Below the pieces are notes generated by a model. That model worked only from the letters and a program-made list of their open reading frames with translations, made no database searches and was not told where the DNA came from. From Chryseobacterium gleum (GTDB taxonomy: Bacteria > Bacteroidota > Bacteroidia > Flavobacteriales_D > Sanyastnellaceae), in NCBI GenBank assembly GCA_945881835.1, contig CAMCVP010000005.1, positions 1 through 62,947 of the forward strand: DNA of 62,947 nucleotides, read 5' to 3'. Of the stretch, positions 17,750 to 25,502 are shown piece by piece. The position numbers and the translations under genes were made by a program. Position 1 is the stretch's first letter. Each line of letters opens with the position of its first letter.

Positions 17750-18194
17750 AGCTTGGCGTGAAGCAGGCGATACCATTGTTTTTACCAATGGTGTTTTCGA
17801 TATTTTACACGTGGGACATGTCACCTACCTCGAGCAAGCTGCTGCGCAAGGCAATCGGCTTATTATAGGCGTCAATAGCGACGCTTCTGTTCGTAGTTTA
17901 AACAAAGGTCCTGAACGTCCCATCAATCCCGAATGGGCTCGCGTGAGAGTGCTTGAAGCACTCAGATGCGTCGACGCCGCAATCGTATTTTCAGACCACA
18001 CTCCTCTTGAATTAATTCTAGCCATTCAGCCCGACATTTTAGTGAAGGGCGGCGATTACAATCCAGATGAAACCGATGAGTTGAACAAGACCTACATGGT
18101 TGGTTCAAAGGAAGTAAAAGCATCTGGAGGAAAAGCCATTGCTATTCCTTTGGTTGAAGGATTTTCAACAACGAATATTCTAAGTAAACGTTAG
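17724..18194 (+). CDS. rfaE2: D-glycero-beta-D-manno-heptose 1-phosphate adenylyltransferase
   Basis: This cytidylyltransferase-like enzyme activates heptose for the lipopolysaccharide core. The nucleotidyltransferase motif is H29-V-G-H32, following FTNGVFDIL; the GVNSDASVR and KGGDY segments fit the RfaE C-terminal domain (HldE-C). The kinase domain is missing, so the protein is the stand-alone RfaE2 form. The ATG at 17724 sits inside the end of the flippase gene, giving tight coupling. It is followed 3 bases after by pnuC. A role in envelope polysaccharide fits the Wzz/Wzy-like genes near 4 kb. Confidence 0.9.
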   Translation: MEELLQLIKAWREAGDTIVFTNGVFDILHVGHVTYLEQAAAQGNRLIIGVNSDASVRSLNKGPERPINPEWARVRVLEALRCVDAAIVFSDHTPLELILAIQPDILVKGGDYNPDETDELNKTYMVGSKEVKASGGKAIAIPLVEGFSTTNILSKR

Positions 18195-18197
18195 GCA

Positions 18198-18704
18198 TTG
18201 GAAATTCTTGCCATACTCACAAGTCTCGCATACACCGTTCTCTATCTCTTAGAATCCGCGTGGTGCTGGCCTTTGGCCATTGTCGGTAGCGCAATTTATT
18301 TTTATTTATGTCGAAAAGCCAACCTGCAAGGAGAGAGTTGGCTGCAACTGTTCTATGTTGGCTTCGCTGTATTTGGTTGGCTCAATTCTTCAAACGTGTT
18401 TGAACATCCCGAATGGAATAGCAAACATCATCTGCTTTTCTTTCTTGCCGCAATTATTTTTTGGCAACTCTGTTTTCTTATTTTGAAAAAGAGAAAGTCA
18501 GCCCTTCCACAACTCGATTCGCTCGTTTTTGCTTTCGCAATAATGGGAACTGTGTTGCAAATATTTTATGTGGAAATGAATTGGTTTTACTTTCTTGTGG
18601 TAAACACTGTTTCAATATACACCTACTGGACACGCGGATTGAAGAGAAGCATTGCGCTCTACATCGTATACTTAGGTCTAAGTATCTACGGAATTATTCA
18701 GTAA
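18198..18704 (+). CDS. pnuC: PnuC-type nicotinamide riboside transporter
   Basis: This small polytopic membrane protein (about six or seven helices, 168 residues) carries the PnuC marks W22-C-W-P, VGSAIYFYLC near residue 30, and YTYWTRGLKRSI near 140. It imports nicotinamide riboside, which the NadR-like kinase at 7.5 kb could phosphorylate. The start codon is TTG, 3 bases after the rfaE2 stop. The 3' end overlaps convergent hflX by 11 bases. No NAD riboswitch-like structure was seen upstream. The substrate could also be another B vitamin, since PnuC relatives vary, but sequence details favour the nicotinamide riboside form. Confidence 0.85.
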   Translation: MEILAILTSLAYTVLYLLESAWCWPLAIVGSAIYFYLCRKANLQGESWLQLFYVGFAVFGWLNSSNVFEHPEWNSKHHLLFFLAAIIFWQLCFLILKKRKSALPQLDSLVFAFAIMGTVLQIFYVEMNWFYFLVVNTVSIYTYWTRGLKRSIALYIVYLGLSIYGIIQ

Positions 18705-19920
18705 AATCGTCGAAGAGAAAATCGTTGTAAGGGAAACGAACAATGTGAATCTCACGTGCACGATCGTATAGAATCTCACGGAACTCTTCAATCTGAATCT
18801 TCTTCGATGCACTCATGAAAACAACATCTTCTGAACCCATGCGCGACATCCAAGATTCCTTCAACTCATCTAACGAATAATTGGCTGCGGTCTTGGGCGT
18901 AAGATCGTCTTCATCCTTTTCAATAAATGAATACGCATCTACCTTATTAAATGCTAAAATCATTGGCTTATCGCCAGCTCCAATCTCTTGAAGCGTTTCC
19001 ATAACAACCTTGTAATGATCTTCAAATTGCGGGTGCGAAATGTCTACTACGTGAACCAATAAATCAGATTCTCGAACTTCATCCAACGTGCTCTTAAAAG
19101 ATTCAATCAACTGGTGAGGAAGCTTACGAATGAATCCTACAGTATCGCTTAACAACAAAGGCAAATTCTTCACAACCACCTTCCGAACAGTGGTGTCTAA
19201 CGTAGCGAACAATTTGTTTTCAGCCAACACTTCACTCTTGCTCATCATGTTCATGATGGTCGACTTTCCAACGTTGGTATAACCTACAAGGGCAACACGA
19301 ACCATGGCTCCACGATTTCCGCGTTGCGTAGATTTTTGACGATCTATAATTTTCAAGTCTTCTTTCAACTTGGCAATTCGATCGCGAATAATTCTTCGGT
19401 CAGTTTCAATTTGAAGCTCACCCGGACCGCGCATTCCAATACCACCCTTTTGTCTTTCTAAGTGCGTCCACATGCGCGTTAAGCGCGGAAGCAGATATTC
19501 GTACTGCGCCAATTCAACTTGCACTTTTGCATGAGCTGTTTGCGCGCGTGCAGCGAAAATATCGAGGATCAAATTGTTTCGATCTAAAATCTTCACCTTG
19601 TGATCGTCGTCGTTGAATAAGTTCTCGAGGTTACGCAATTGCGAAGGCGAAAGCTCATCGTCGAAGATGACCATGTCCACTTCATTCTCGAAAACAAAAT
19701 CCTTAATCTCTTGAATTTTACCGGAACCCACAAAGGTTCTATTGTCCGGATGATCGAGGTTTTGCCAATAGCGCTTTACGCAAAACGCATCGGCTGTTGT
19801 GGCTAGAAAAGCCAACTCATCTAAATACTCGGTAAGAACATCTATGTTTTGTTTCTTATTCACAATCCCAACAAGCACGCAGGTCTCTTGGGGTTTCTTA
19901 GTCTCTTGTAGTTTTGCCAT
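18694..19920 (-). CDS. hflX: GTPase HflX
   Basis: This ribosome-associated GTPase rescues stalled or hibernating 70S ribosomes. The G1 motif GYTNVGKST is at residues 213-221, the DTVGFIRKLPH (G3) and NKVD (G4) motifs follow, and an N-terminal HflX domain with an RTFVGSGK segment precedes them. Its length of 408 is normal. It starts 2 bases after the cytochrome c lipoprotein stop, so it is read as the third gene of a unit with the putative cytochrome b and the cytochrome c gene. It overlaps convergent pnuC by 11 bases. Confidence 0.95.
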   Translation of the reverse strand: MAKLQETKKPQETCVLVGIVNKKQNIDVLTEYLDELAFLATTADAFCVKRYWQNLDHPDNRTFVGSGKIQEIKDFVFENEVDMVIFDDELSPSQLRNLENLFNDDDHKVKILDRNNLILDIFAARAQTAHAKVQVELAQYEYLLPRLTRMWTHLERQKGGIGMRGPGELQIETDRRIIRDRIAKLKEDLKIIDRQKSTQRGNRGAMVRVALVGYTNVGKSTIMNMMSKSEVLAENKLFATLDTTVRKVVVKNLPLLLSDTVGFIRKLPHQLIESFKSTLDEVRESDLLVHVVDISHPQFEDHYKVVMETLQEIGAGDKPMILAFNKVDAYSFIEKDEDDLTPKTAANYSLDELKESWMSRMGSEDVVFMSASKKIQIEEFREILYDRAREIHIVRFPYNDFLFDDFTE

Positions 19921-19922
19921 TT

Positions 19923-20252
19923 TTATCTTCCCGACAACTTCATGCAGTATGCTGTAAGCGCATCAATTTCTTGAACGGTTAACATACTTTCAAATGGAGG
20001 CATTCCTGCTTTTCCGTGTATAATCTGATTTTTTATTTCATCGGCGGAAAGCTGACTCACCGTAATGTTCTTCGCTCCACTTAACTGAAGATTGCCTTCA
20101 CTGCCATGACATGTTGCGCAACGCTTGATGAATAAGGCCTGCGCATCTATAGGTCCCTGAGCTTTCGGTTCATCTGAACATGCTTCGAAGCAGAGCGAAA
20201 AAACAAACGCTACAAGAGAATAAAGCAATACGTAAATAACTTTCTTACTCAT
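19923..20252 (-). CDS. Cytochrome c lipoprotein (class I)
   Basis: The signal peptide ends in a lipobox with C25 as acceptor (FEAC). The heme site is C45-x2-C48-H49 (CATCHG), with M84 in GMPPF as the likely sixth ligand. It is a small, single-heme electron carrier tethered to a membrane in the periplasm. The first ATG (20252) starts 2 bases after the upstream gene stop; an earlier in-frame codon is TTG and less likely. Its partner is probably the four-helix protein encoded just upstream, and hflX follows with two bases between. The electron acceptor is unknown. Confidence 0.85.
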   Translation of the reverse strand: MSKKVIYVLLYSLVAFVFSLCFEACSDEPKAQGPIDAQALFIKRCATCHGSEGNLQLSGAKNITVSQLSADEIKNQIIHGKAGMPPFESMLTVQEIDALTAYCMKLSGR

Positions 20253-20254
20253 TC

Positions 20255-20701
20255 TCAATGCATGAATGCCATTTTAGTCCAGTAGCCCATGTAGCTCATA
20301 GCAACAACGCTAATTAACAAACCCAATCCGTAGAAAATAGCAATCTTCTTGGCACGATCGCGTCCGTTTGTAGCACGCTTTGCTTTTGAATATCCGATTG
20401 TTATAAGTACAACAGACAAAATCATCATCACTGGGTGTTCGACTAATTTCATACGAACAGCCGCATCTTTCATAATGTTAACGCCTGTTCCTGAAATAGC
20501 AGCGAAATTCATTGCCAACAATACCAATCCAACAAGGAGTTGAATGTGAGAAAAAATCAAAGAAAACAAAACCAATTTATTTGGCTTGCCTGAAACGGTT
20601 TCGTTCTTCTCTTTCACCAATGAAACAACAATAGCTAATAATGGAAGAAGCAACAATAAATAAGGAAGTAAAATGTGTAAGTGTTTGAAACCCGTTTGCA
20701 T
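20255..20701 (-). CDS. Four-helix membrane protein, putative cytochrome b-like
   Basis: The 148-residue protein has four hydrophobic helices. It has an N-terminal HLH pair (H7 and H9), one histidine in helix 2 (SHIQLL) and one at the start of helix 3 (VEHPVMM), spaced as one would expect for axial heme ligands. This arrangement matches an uncharacterised Bacteroidota membrane family often labelled cytochrome B. The heme itself is not shown. Its gene sits first in a unit with a cytochrome c lipoprotein and hflX, and a -7 box (20718) lies 16 bases before the ATG. Confidence 0.65.
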   Translation of the reverse strand: MQTGFKHLHILLPYLLLLLPLLAIVVSLVKEKNETVSGKPNKLVLFSLIFSHIQLLVGLVLLAMNFAAISGTGVNIMKDAAVRMKLVEHPVMMILSVVLITIGYSKAKRATNGRDRAKKIAIFYGLGLLISVVAMSYMGYWTKMAFMH

Positions 20702-20717
20702 AATTATTAATTTTCTT

Positions 20718-20725
20718 CAAATCTA
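20718..20725 (-). promoter_or_regulatory. -7 promoter box of the cytochrome b/c-hflX unit
   Basis: The minus strand reads TAGATTTG, an exact TAnnTTTG match, 16 bases before the ATG of the four-helix membrane protein. Confidence 0.6.
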
Positions 20726-20747
20726 ATCTTCTTTTTGAAAAACTCCA

Positions 20748-20755
20748 CATCTTTG
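20748..20755 (+). promoter_or_regulatory. -7-like box of the DUF4286 gene
   Basis: CATCTTTG differs from TAnnTTTG only at the first base and lies 16 bases before the ATG at 20772. It is divergent to the box at 20718. Confidence 0.45.
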
Positions 20756-20771
20756 TTCCCAAGAAAACACC

Positions 20772-21092
20772 ATGAACAAGATTGTATATAACGTTACCGT
20801 TAGTGTAGACCCTGAAATTCACGAAGAATGGATCACCTGGATGAAAGACATTCACATTCCAGATGTGTTGAACACTGGTAAATTTCTTCACAATAGAATT
20901 TTAAGAGTTCATGGAGAAGAGGAGAATGGTGTGACTTATGCCGTGCAATATACCGCTGCTAATCGAGGAGAATTGGACAGCTATTTCGCAGAACATGCAC
21001 CGCAACTACAAAAAGACCACGTAGACAAATATGGCAACCGCGCTGTAGCTTTTCGAACCATTCTAGAAATTCTTCACGAAACCGGAGAATAG
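20772..21092 (+). CDS. DUF4286 family protein
   Basis: This is a small cytosolic protein of 106 residues, of the dimeric alpha+beta ferredoxin-like type. MNKIVYNVTVSVDPEIHEEWITWM, read as a beta strand plus helix, and YAVQYTAANRGELDSY place it in DUF4286, a family common in Bacteroidota and without known function. It appears monocistronic, with a near-consensus box 16 bases before the ATG and a hairpin 8 bases after the stop that runs into the promoter of the next gene. Confidence 0.85.
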   Translation: MNKIVYNVTVSVDPEIHEEWITWMKDIHIPDVLNTGKFLHNRILRVHGEEENGVTYAVQYTAANRGELDSYFAEHAPQLQKDHVDKYGNRAVAFRTILEILHETGE

Positions 21093-21099
21093 CTCAATT

Positions 21100-21122
21100 A
21101 GTCTTAAAAAAGACTATTTTTG
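21100..21122 (+). promoter_or_regulatory. Hairpin merged with the -7 promoter box of the aminotransferase gene
   Basis: AGTCTT (21100-21105) pairs with AAGACT (21110-21115) around an AAAA loop and is followed directly by ATTTTTG, a weak intrinsic terminator shape after the DUF4286 gene. The T that ends the stem is also the first base of TATTTTTG (21115-21122), an exact -7 box for the aminotransferase ATG at 21155. Confidence 0.55.
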
Positions 21123-21154
21123 CGCCACTAATTACTGAGAGACAATTTATTGAA

Positions 21155-22444
21155 ATGAGTGCTACCCTTCAGCAAGAAAAGCTAAACTTGCGTGTTTCGC
21201 AAATGGCCGAGAATCTTATTGGTTCTGAAATCATTAAACTAGGCGGAGAAATTCGCGATCGTATTCTTCAAGGAGAAAAAATATACAACTTCACCATTGG
21301 TGATTTCAATCCACAAATCTTTCCGATTCCTGCTGAACTGAAACAGTTCATCATTGATTGTTACAACGAAGATTTAACCAACTACCCTGTTGCGAATGGT
21401 GTAGTTGAACTGCGCAACGCCGTTGTGCAATTGCTCAAAGAAAAACAAGGCCTTGAATATTCTGCTGAAGAAATTTTAGTAGCCGGAGGTGCGCGTCCTA
21501 TCATTTACGCCATCTTCCAAGCTATCGTTGATCCGGGAGACAAAGTTGTTTTCCCTGTTCCATCTTGGAATAACAACCACTACACACATCTTTCTCACGC
21601 GCATCAAGTGTTCGTTGAAACACTTCCCGAAGACAACTTCATGCCGAATGCAGATATGTTGAAGGAACACATTCAAGGTGCTTCCTTGCTAGCGCTTTGC
21701 TCACCATTGAATCCAACAGGAACTGTGTTTTCAAAAGCACAACTTGAAAGTATTTGTGACATGGTGTTGGAAGAAAATGCGAAGCGTGGTGCAAATGAAA
21801 AACCGTTGTACGTGATGTACGATCAAATTTATTCGTTGCTTACTTTCGGAGATACACAACACTTCGACCCTGTTACACTTCGTCCGGAAATGAGAAAATA
21901 CACCGTCTTCGTAGACGGCATTTCGAAATCACTTGCCGCGACCGGTGTTCGTGTTGGGTGGGGATTTGGCCCTGAATTTATCATTGACAAAATGAAGAGC
22001 ATTCTCGGTCACGTAGGAGCTTGGGCGCCACGTCCAGAACAGATTGCAGCAGGAAGATATTTGCAAAACATTTCGTTGCTCGATAACTATTTGACGTGGA
22101 TCAAAGAAGAATTGCAAACGCGCTTAAATGGATTCTACGCTGGCTTTGAAAGCCTGCGTGAAAAAGGATTTACGGTTCGTGCTATTCCTCCAGCAGCAGC
22201 TATTTATCTCACGGTTCAATTCAATTTAATTGGAAAGAAAACCGCAGATGGAAACACACTTGAAAACACGGGCGACATTACTTCCTATATTTTGAATGAA
22301 GCGAAAGTAGCTATTGTTCCCTTCCGTGCGTTCGGAGCTTCTGACGATTCTACATGGTACAGATTAAGTGTAGGAACAGCTTCACACGAAGATGTAACGC
22401 AATCGATTGCTTCATTGGAAGCAGCGCTTTCGAAGTTGTCTTAA
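21155..22444 (+). CDS. Class I/II PLP-dependent aminotransferase (aspartate aminotransferase-like)
   Basis: This is a fold-type I PLP enzyme of 429 residues. The PLP lysine is K258 in VDGISKSLAATGVRVGW; SPLNPTGT at 183-190 and the MYDQIYS segment near 221 bind cofactor and substrate; GGARPIIYAIFQA starts the large domain. The likely reaction is transamination of an aspartate-, aromatic- or related amino acid with 2-oxoglutarate. The substrate cannot be fixed by sequence. Its own promoter box lies 33 bases upstream. The stop codon abuts that of convergent rlmH with no base between. Confidence 0.85.
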   Translation: MSATLQQEKLNLRVSQMAENLIGSEIIKLGGEIRDRILQGEKIYNFTIGDFNPQIFPIPAELKQFIIDCYNEDLTNYPVANGVVELRNAVVQLLKEKQGLEYSAEEILVAGGARPIIYAIFQAIVDPGDKVVFPVPSWNNNHYTHLSHAHQVFVETLPEDNFMPNADMLKEHIQGASLLALCSPLNPTGTVFSKAQLESICDMVLEENAKRGANEKPLYVMYDQIYSLLTFGDTQHFDPVTLRPEMRKYTVFVDGISKSLAATGVRVGWGFGPEFIIDKMKSILGHVGAWAPRPEQIAAGRYLQNISLLDNYLTWIKEELQTRLNGFYAGFESLREKGFTVRAIPPAAAIYLTVQFNLIGKKTADGNTLENTGDITSYILNEAKVAIVPFRAFGASDDSTWYRLSVGTASHEDVTQSIASLEAALSKLS

Positions 22445-22915
22445 TTAAATATGATGATATCCTTCACCACGAATAATGGTGAAGGCTCTGTACAATTGTT
22501 CCACCAAAACAATTCGCACCAAGTCGTGCGGAAAAGTCATATCAGACAATCGAACTTCTTCGTTCGCTCGAGCATATACGTCGTCTGAAAATCCATGTGC
22601 ACCGCCAATCACAAGAACCCATGATTTGGTTCCTGCGAGTTGCTTCTTCTCGATGTGTTTCGCGAAATTTACTGAAGTGAAGGCCTTACCTTTTTCATCA
22701 AGCAAGCACAGAAAATCTTCTGACTTAAGCTGCTTTAGAATAAGTTCACCCTCTTTGTTTTTTTGAATTTCAGGTGTTAGACCTTTCGTTGCGATGTCTT
22801 TCAATTCAACGTATTCGAATGTACAATAATGAGGAAGTCTTTTGGTGTAACGTGCAATTCCTTCCTTCACATAAGGTTCATGCGTATGTCCAATAACCAA
22901 TACCTTCACTCTCAT
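22445..22915 (-). CDS. rlmH: 23S rRNA (pseudouridine1915-N3) methyltransferase
   Basis: This SPOUT-class enzyme methylates pseudouridine 1915 in helix 69 of 23S rRNA. The knot region VLVIGGAHGFSDDVYARA binds S-adenosylmethionine, and the C-terminal EQLYRAFTIIRGEGYHH is the family signature. The length (156) is standard. It overlaps the pdxA end by 4 bases and is translated with it. It ends flush with the convergent aminotransferase gene. Confidence 0.97.
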   Translation of the reverse strand: MRVKVLVIGHTHEPYVKEGIARYTKRLPHYCTFEYVELKDIATKGLTPEIQKNKEGELILKQLKSEDFLCLLDEKGKAFTSVNFAKHIEKKQLAGTKSWVLVIGGAHGFSDDVYARANEEVRLSDMTFPHDLVRIVLVEQLYRAFTIIRGEGYHHI

Positions 22916-23979
22916 TCGCGACGGTCTTCTCTGTTCTCTTTTATGTCTTGCTTCTGAAGGGGATTGTTCGCGTATGACTTGTACTCTTTTCTTTTCAGAA
23001 AGATATCCGTAGCTGTAAAAATAGCAGCACGCAACGAAGATTCATCTGCTGTTCCCTTTCCAGCTATGTCATAAGCAACACCATGGTCTGGCGAAGTTCT
23101 TACAATAGGAAGTCCAGCAGTGAAGTTTACCCCACTATCGAAGGCCAATGCTTTGAAAGGTGCCAAACCTTGATCGTGATACATAGCCAACACAGCATCG
23201 AAATGCTGGTAAGCTCCAGTACCGAAGAATCCGTCTGCGCCAAATGGACCGAAGACTTGGAAACCCTTTTCTACTTGTTCGCGAACTACTGGCAAAATAA
23301 CATCCTTCTCTTCTGTTCCAATTAAACCGTTATCTCCAGCGTGCGGATTCAATCCAAGGACTGCAATTCTAGGAGTTGCAATACCGAAATCGCGTTCAAG
23401 GCTATCGCGCATAAGAACTAACTTCTCAGTGATTTTCTCTTTGGTAATATTCGCACTCACTTCCTTCAAAGGAACGTGTCCGGTAACAATACCAATCTTC
23501 AAAGCCGGACTAACCAAAAACATAAGCACCTTTTCTGTACCAGCCATTTTCGCTAAATATTCTGTGTGTCCGGGAAATTTGAATTCCACATTCTGAACAT
23601 TGTCTTTGTTGAATGGCGCTGTAACCAAGACATCAATTTTGTTCGAAGCCAAGTCACTTGCTGCCATCTCTAAACTTCTACGCGCCATTTCGCCACCAAT
23701 TGCAGTAGGTTTTCCCCATTCAATTTCGCCCTTGAATTCTTTCCAGCAATTCACCAAGTTCACTTTTTTTGGAACAGCTTCCGAAGCAGTAACTGCATTT
23801 TGGTAGGTGAATTCTTCCATTCCACCAATACGCTTGGTTTGCTTAATTATTTCAGCGTGCGAATAAATGACTGGTACAATGTGTTCAAGCATACGCGCAT
23901 CGCAGAACACTTTCAGGACTGTTTCCAACCCCACACCGTTCATGTCGCCGCAGCTAATACCAACTTTCACTCTTTCCAT
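22912..23979 (-). CDS. pdxA: 4-hydroxythreonine-4-phosphate dehydrogenase
   Basis: This is a metal- and NAD-dependent enzyme in the DXP-dependent route to pyridoxal phosphate. It opens with KVGISCGDMNGVG, a typical PdxA start, and has the metal ligands in FPGHTEYLAK, VTGHVPLK and the late AMYHDQGLAPFK segment. The in-frame codon at 23997 is TTG, so the ATG at 23979 is preferred, giving 355 residues. It lies downstream of pepA across an inverted repeat (23996-24017) and overlaps rlmH by 4 bases. Its product would supply the several PLP enzymes in this window. Confidence 0.95.
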   Translation of the reverse strand: MERVKVGISCGDMNGVGLETVLKVFCDARMLEHIVPVIYSHAEIIKQTKRIGGMEEFTYQNAVTASEAVPKKVNLVNCWKEFKGEIEWGKPTAIGGEMARRSLEMAASDLASNKIDVLVTAPFNKDNVQNVEFKFPGHTEYLAKMAGTEKVLMFLVSPALKIGIVTGHVPLKEVSANITKEKITEKLVLMRDSLERDFGIATPRIAVLGLNPHAGDNGLIGTEEKDVILPVVREQVEKGFQVFGPFGADGFFGTGAYQHFDAVLAMYHDQGLAPFKALAFDSGVNFTAGLPIVRTSPDHGVAYDIAGKGTADESSLRAAIFTATDIFLKRKEYKSYANNPLQKQDIKENREDRRE

Positions 23980-23995
23980 TTTCAAATGGTTTTTC

Positions 23996-24017
23996 AAACC
24001 GAATGATTATTCGGTTT
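23996..24017. repeat. Perfect 9-bp inverted repeat at the pepA stop
   Basis: AAACCGAAT (23996-24004) and ATTCGGTTT (24009-24017) form a perfect hairpin with a GATT loop that takes in the pepA stop codon. No U-tract follows on either strand, so it may be a processing or translation-coupling element, not a classical terminator. Confidence 0.55.
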
Positions 24018-25446
24018 AGTTAGCGTAATTCTTTTTAATGAAATCGTATAACAAACGAACACCTACTCCTACTCCACCTTTCGTGCGGTAGGCATCTACC
24101 TTGTTGTTGTATGCTGGACCCGCAATGTCAATGTGAATCCATGGGTAGTCTGTGAAATGCTCTAAGAATTTCGCAGCCGAGATTTGTCCAGCAAATGCAC
24201 CACCTAAATTCTTCAAGTCAGCCACATCACTCTTCATCTCTTCACCGTATTCCTTCCACATTGGGAATTGAATTAATCTTTCCCAAACTTCGAAACCGCT
24301 ATCCATTAAATTGTTTACCACCTTTTGATCGGCTGTTGCCATAACCGCGCTAGCGTACGTTCCAATAGAACGAACAGCAGCACCTGTTAAAGTTGCTAAG
24401 TCAATTACCAATTCTGGCTTGTATTTTTTCGCATAAACCAAAGCATCTGCAAGGATTAATCTTCCTTCAGCATCGGTATTCAGTACCTCAACCGTAGTGC
24501 CATCACTGATTGTTAAAACATCTTGCGGGCATACTGCATTTCCACCTGGACGATTGTCTGTTGCAGGAACCAAAGCTACAATGTGCACAGGAAGTTTATT
24601 CGCTGCAATTGCATAGATTGCACCTATTACGGCAGCGCCTCCGGCCATATCACACTTCATTTCATCCATAGAACCCGGAGTTGGCTTCAAGCTTAATCCG
24701 CCTGTATCGAAGACCACACCCTTTCCAACTAAAACAATTGGCTTTTTGTTTTTCGCATTCTTTGGTTTGTATTCCATAATTGTGAATGTCGGGGGATCGA
24801 TACTTCCTTTGTTCACGCCGAGCAAACCACCCATTTTCAAAGCTTCAATTTGCTTCTTGTTCAACACCTGAGTTTGGAATCCAGCTTCCTTTCCAGCCTT
24901 CACCATTTCGTTTGAAAACTCTGTTGCAGTTAAATACGAAACGGGCTCATTGATTAACATACGCGCCAATTCAGTACCTTGAATAATTCCTTGAAGTTCC
25001 AACCATTCCGTTTCATCAATGGAAGCGTCGGTTACGAATATTTTAGTCAAGGTATTTCTCTTATTTTCCTTTTCCTTGAAATACTTCAAGAATTGATAGT
25101 TACTTAAGGCAGCGCCTTCAGCCAAATACCAAGCAGATTTTTCGAAAGAACTTTGATTCACAATGTGCAAAGACTCAAGATTGGTTTTGTTCACCGCTGC
25201 TTGAATCTCAACACCGGTCTTGCGCATAGCCTCTTTAGCGTCTGCGTTCCAAGTACCTTCAACCGCAACATAAAAATGCTTTTCCGTTAAAGAAGGCATT
25301 AATACGGTATTCCGATTCACATTGATTTCGCTTTCTAAAAAAGTCAATTGAGCTTTATCCAAATTCAATTTCTTAACTTCTTTCTTATTGAAAAGAGTTA
25401 CGACTACATCTGCCTTCTTAGGCGCCTTGTTGCTAATTTTTGCCAT
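24016..25446 (-). CDS. pepA: Leucyl aminopeptidase (M17 family)
   Basis: This is a cytosolic two-metal aminopeptidase. The signature NTDAEGRL is present with the following ILADAL; VGKGVVFDTGGLSLKP holds the first metal lysine and aspartate, and DMAGGAAVIGA follows. The active core lies in the C-terminal two thirds, with an N-terminal oligomerisation domain. The length of 476 is usual. It follows infB across an intrinsic terminator; no good -7 box was found in the 57-base gap, so it may rely on readthrough or an unrecognised promoter. It precedes pdxA on the same strand. Confidence 0.95.
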   Translation of the reverse strand: MAKISNKAPKKADVVVTLFNKKEVKKLNLDKAQLTFLESEINVNRNTVLMPSLTEKHFYVAVEGTWNADAKEAMRKTGVEIQAAVNKTNLESLHIVNQSSFEKSAWYLAEGAALSNYQFLKYFKEKENKRNTLTKIFVTDASIDETEWLELQGIIQGTELARMLINEPVSYLTATEFSNEMVKAGKEAGFQTQVLNKKQIEALKMGGLLGVNKGSIDPPTFTIMEYKPKNAKNKKPIVLVGKGVVFDTGGLSLKPTPGSMDEMKCDMAGGAAVIGAIYAIAANKLPVHIVALVPATDNRPGGNAVCPQDVLTISDGTTVEVLNTDAEGRLILADALVYAKKYKPELVIDLATLTGAAVRSIGTYASAVMATADQKVVNNLMDSGFEVWERLIQFPMWKEYGEEMKSDVADLKNLGGAFAGQISAAKFLEHFTDYPWIHIDIAGPAYNNKVDAYRTKGGVGVGVRLLYDFIKKNYAN

Positions 25447-25469
25447 TGTATATTTCTATTAATTCGGAA

Positions 25470-25496
25470 TAAAAAAGAGAGCCTTTTCGGCTCTCT
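25470..25496 (-). terminator. Intrinsic terminator after infB
   Basis: On the minus strand AGAGAGCC pairs with GGCTCTCT (25489-25496 with 25476-25483, GAAAA loop) and six U follow. It begins only a few bases beyond the infB stop codon and closes the rimP-nusA-infB operon. Confidence 0.9.
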
Positions 25497-25502
25497 TCGT
25501 TG

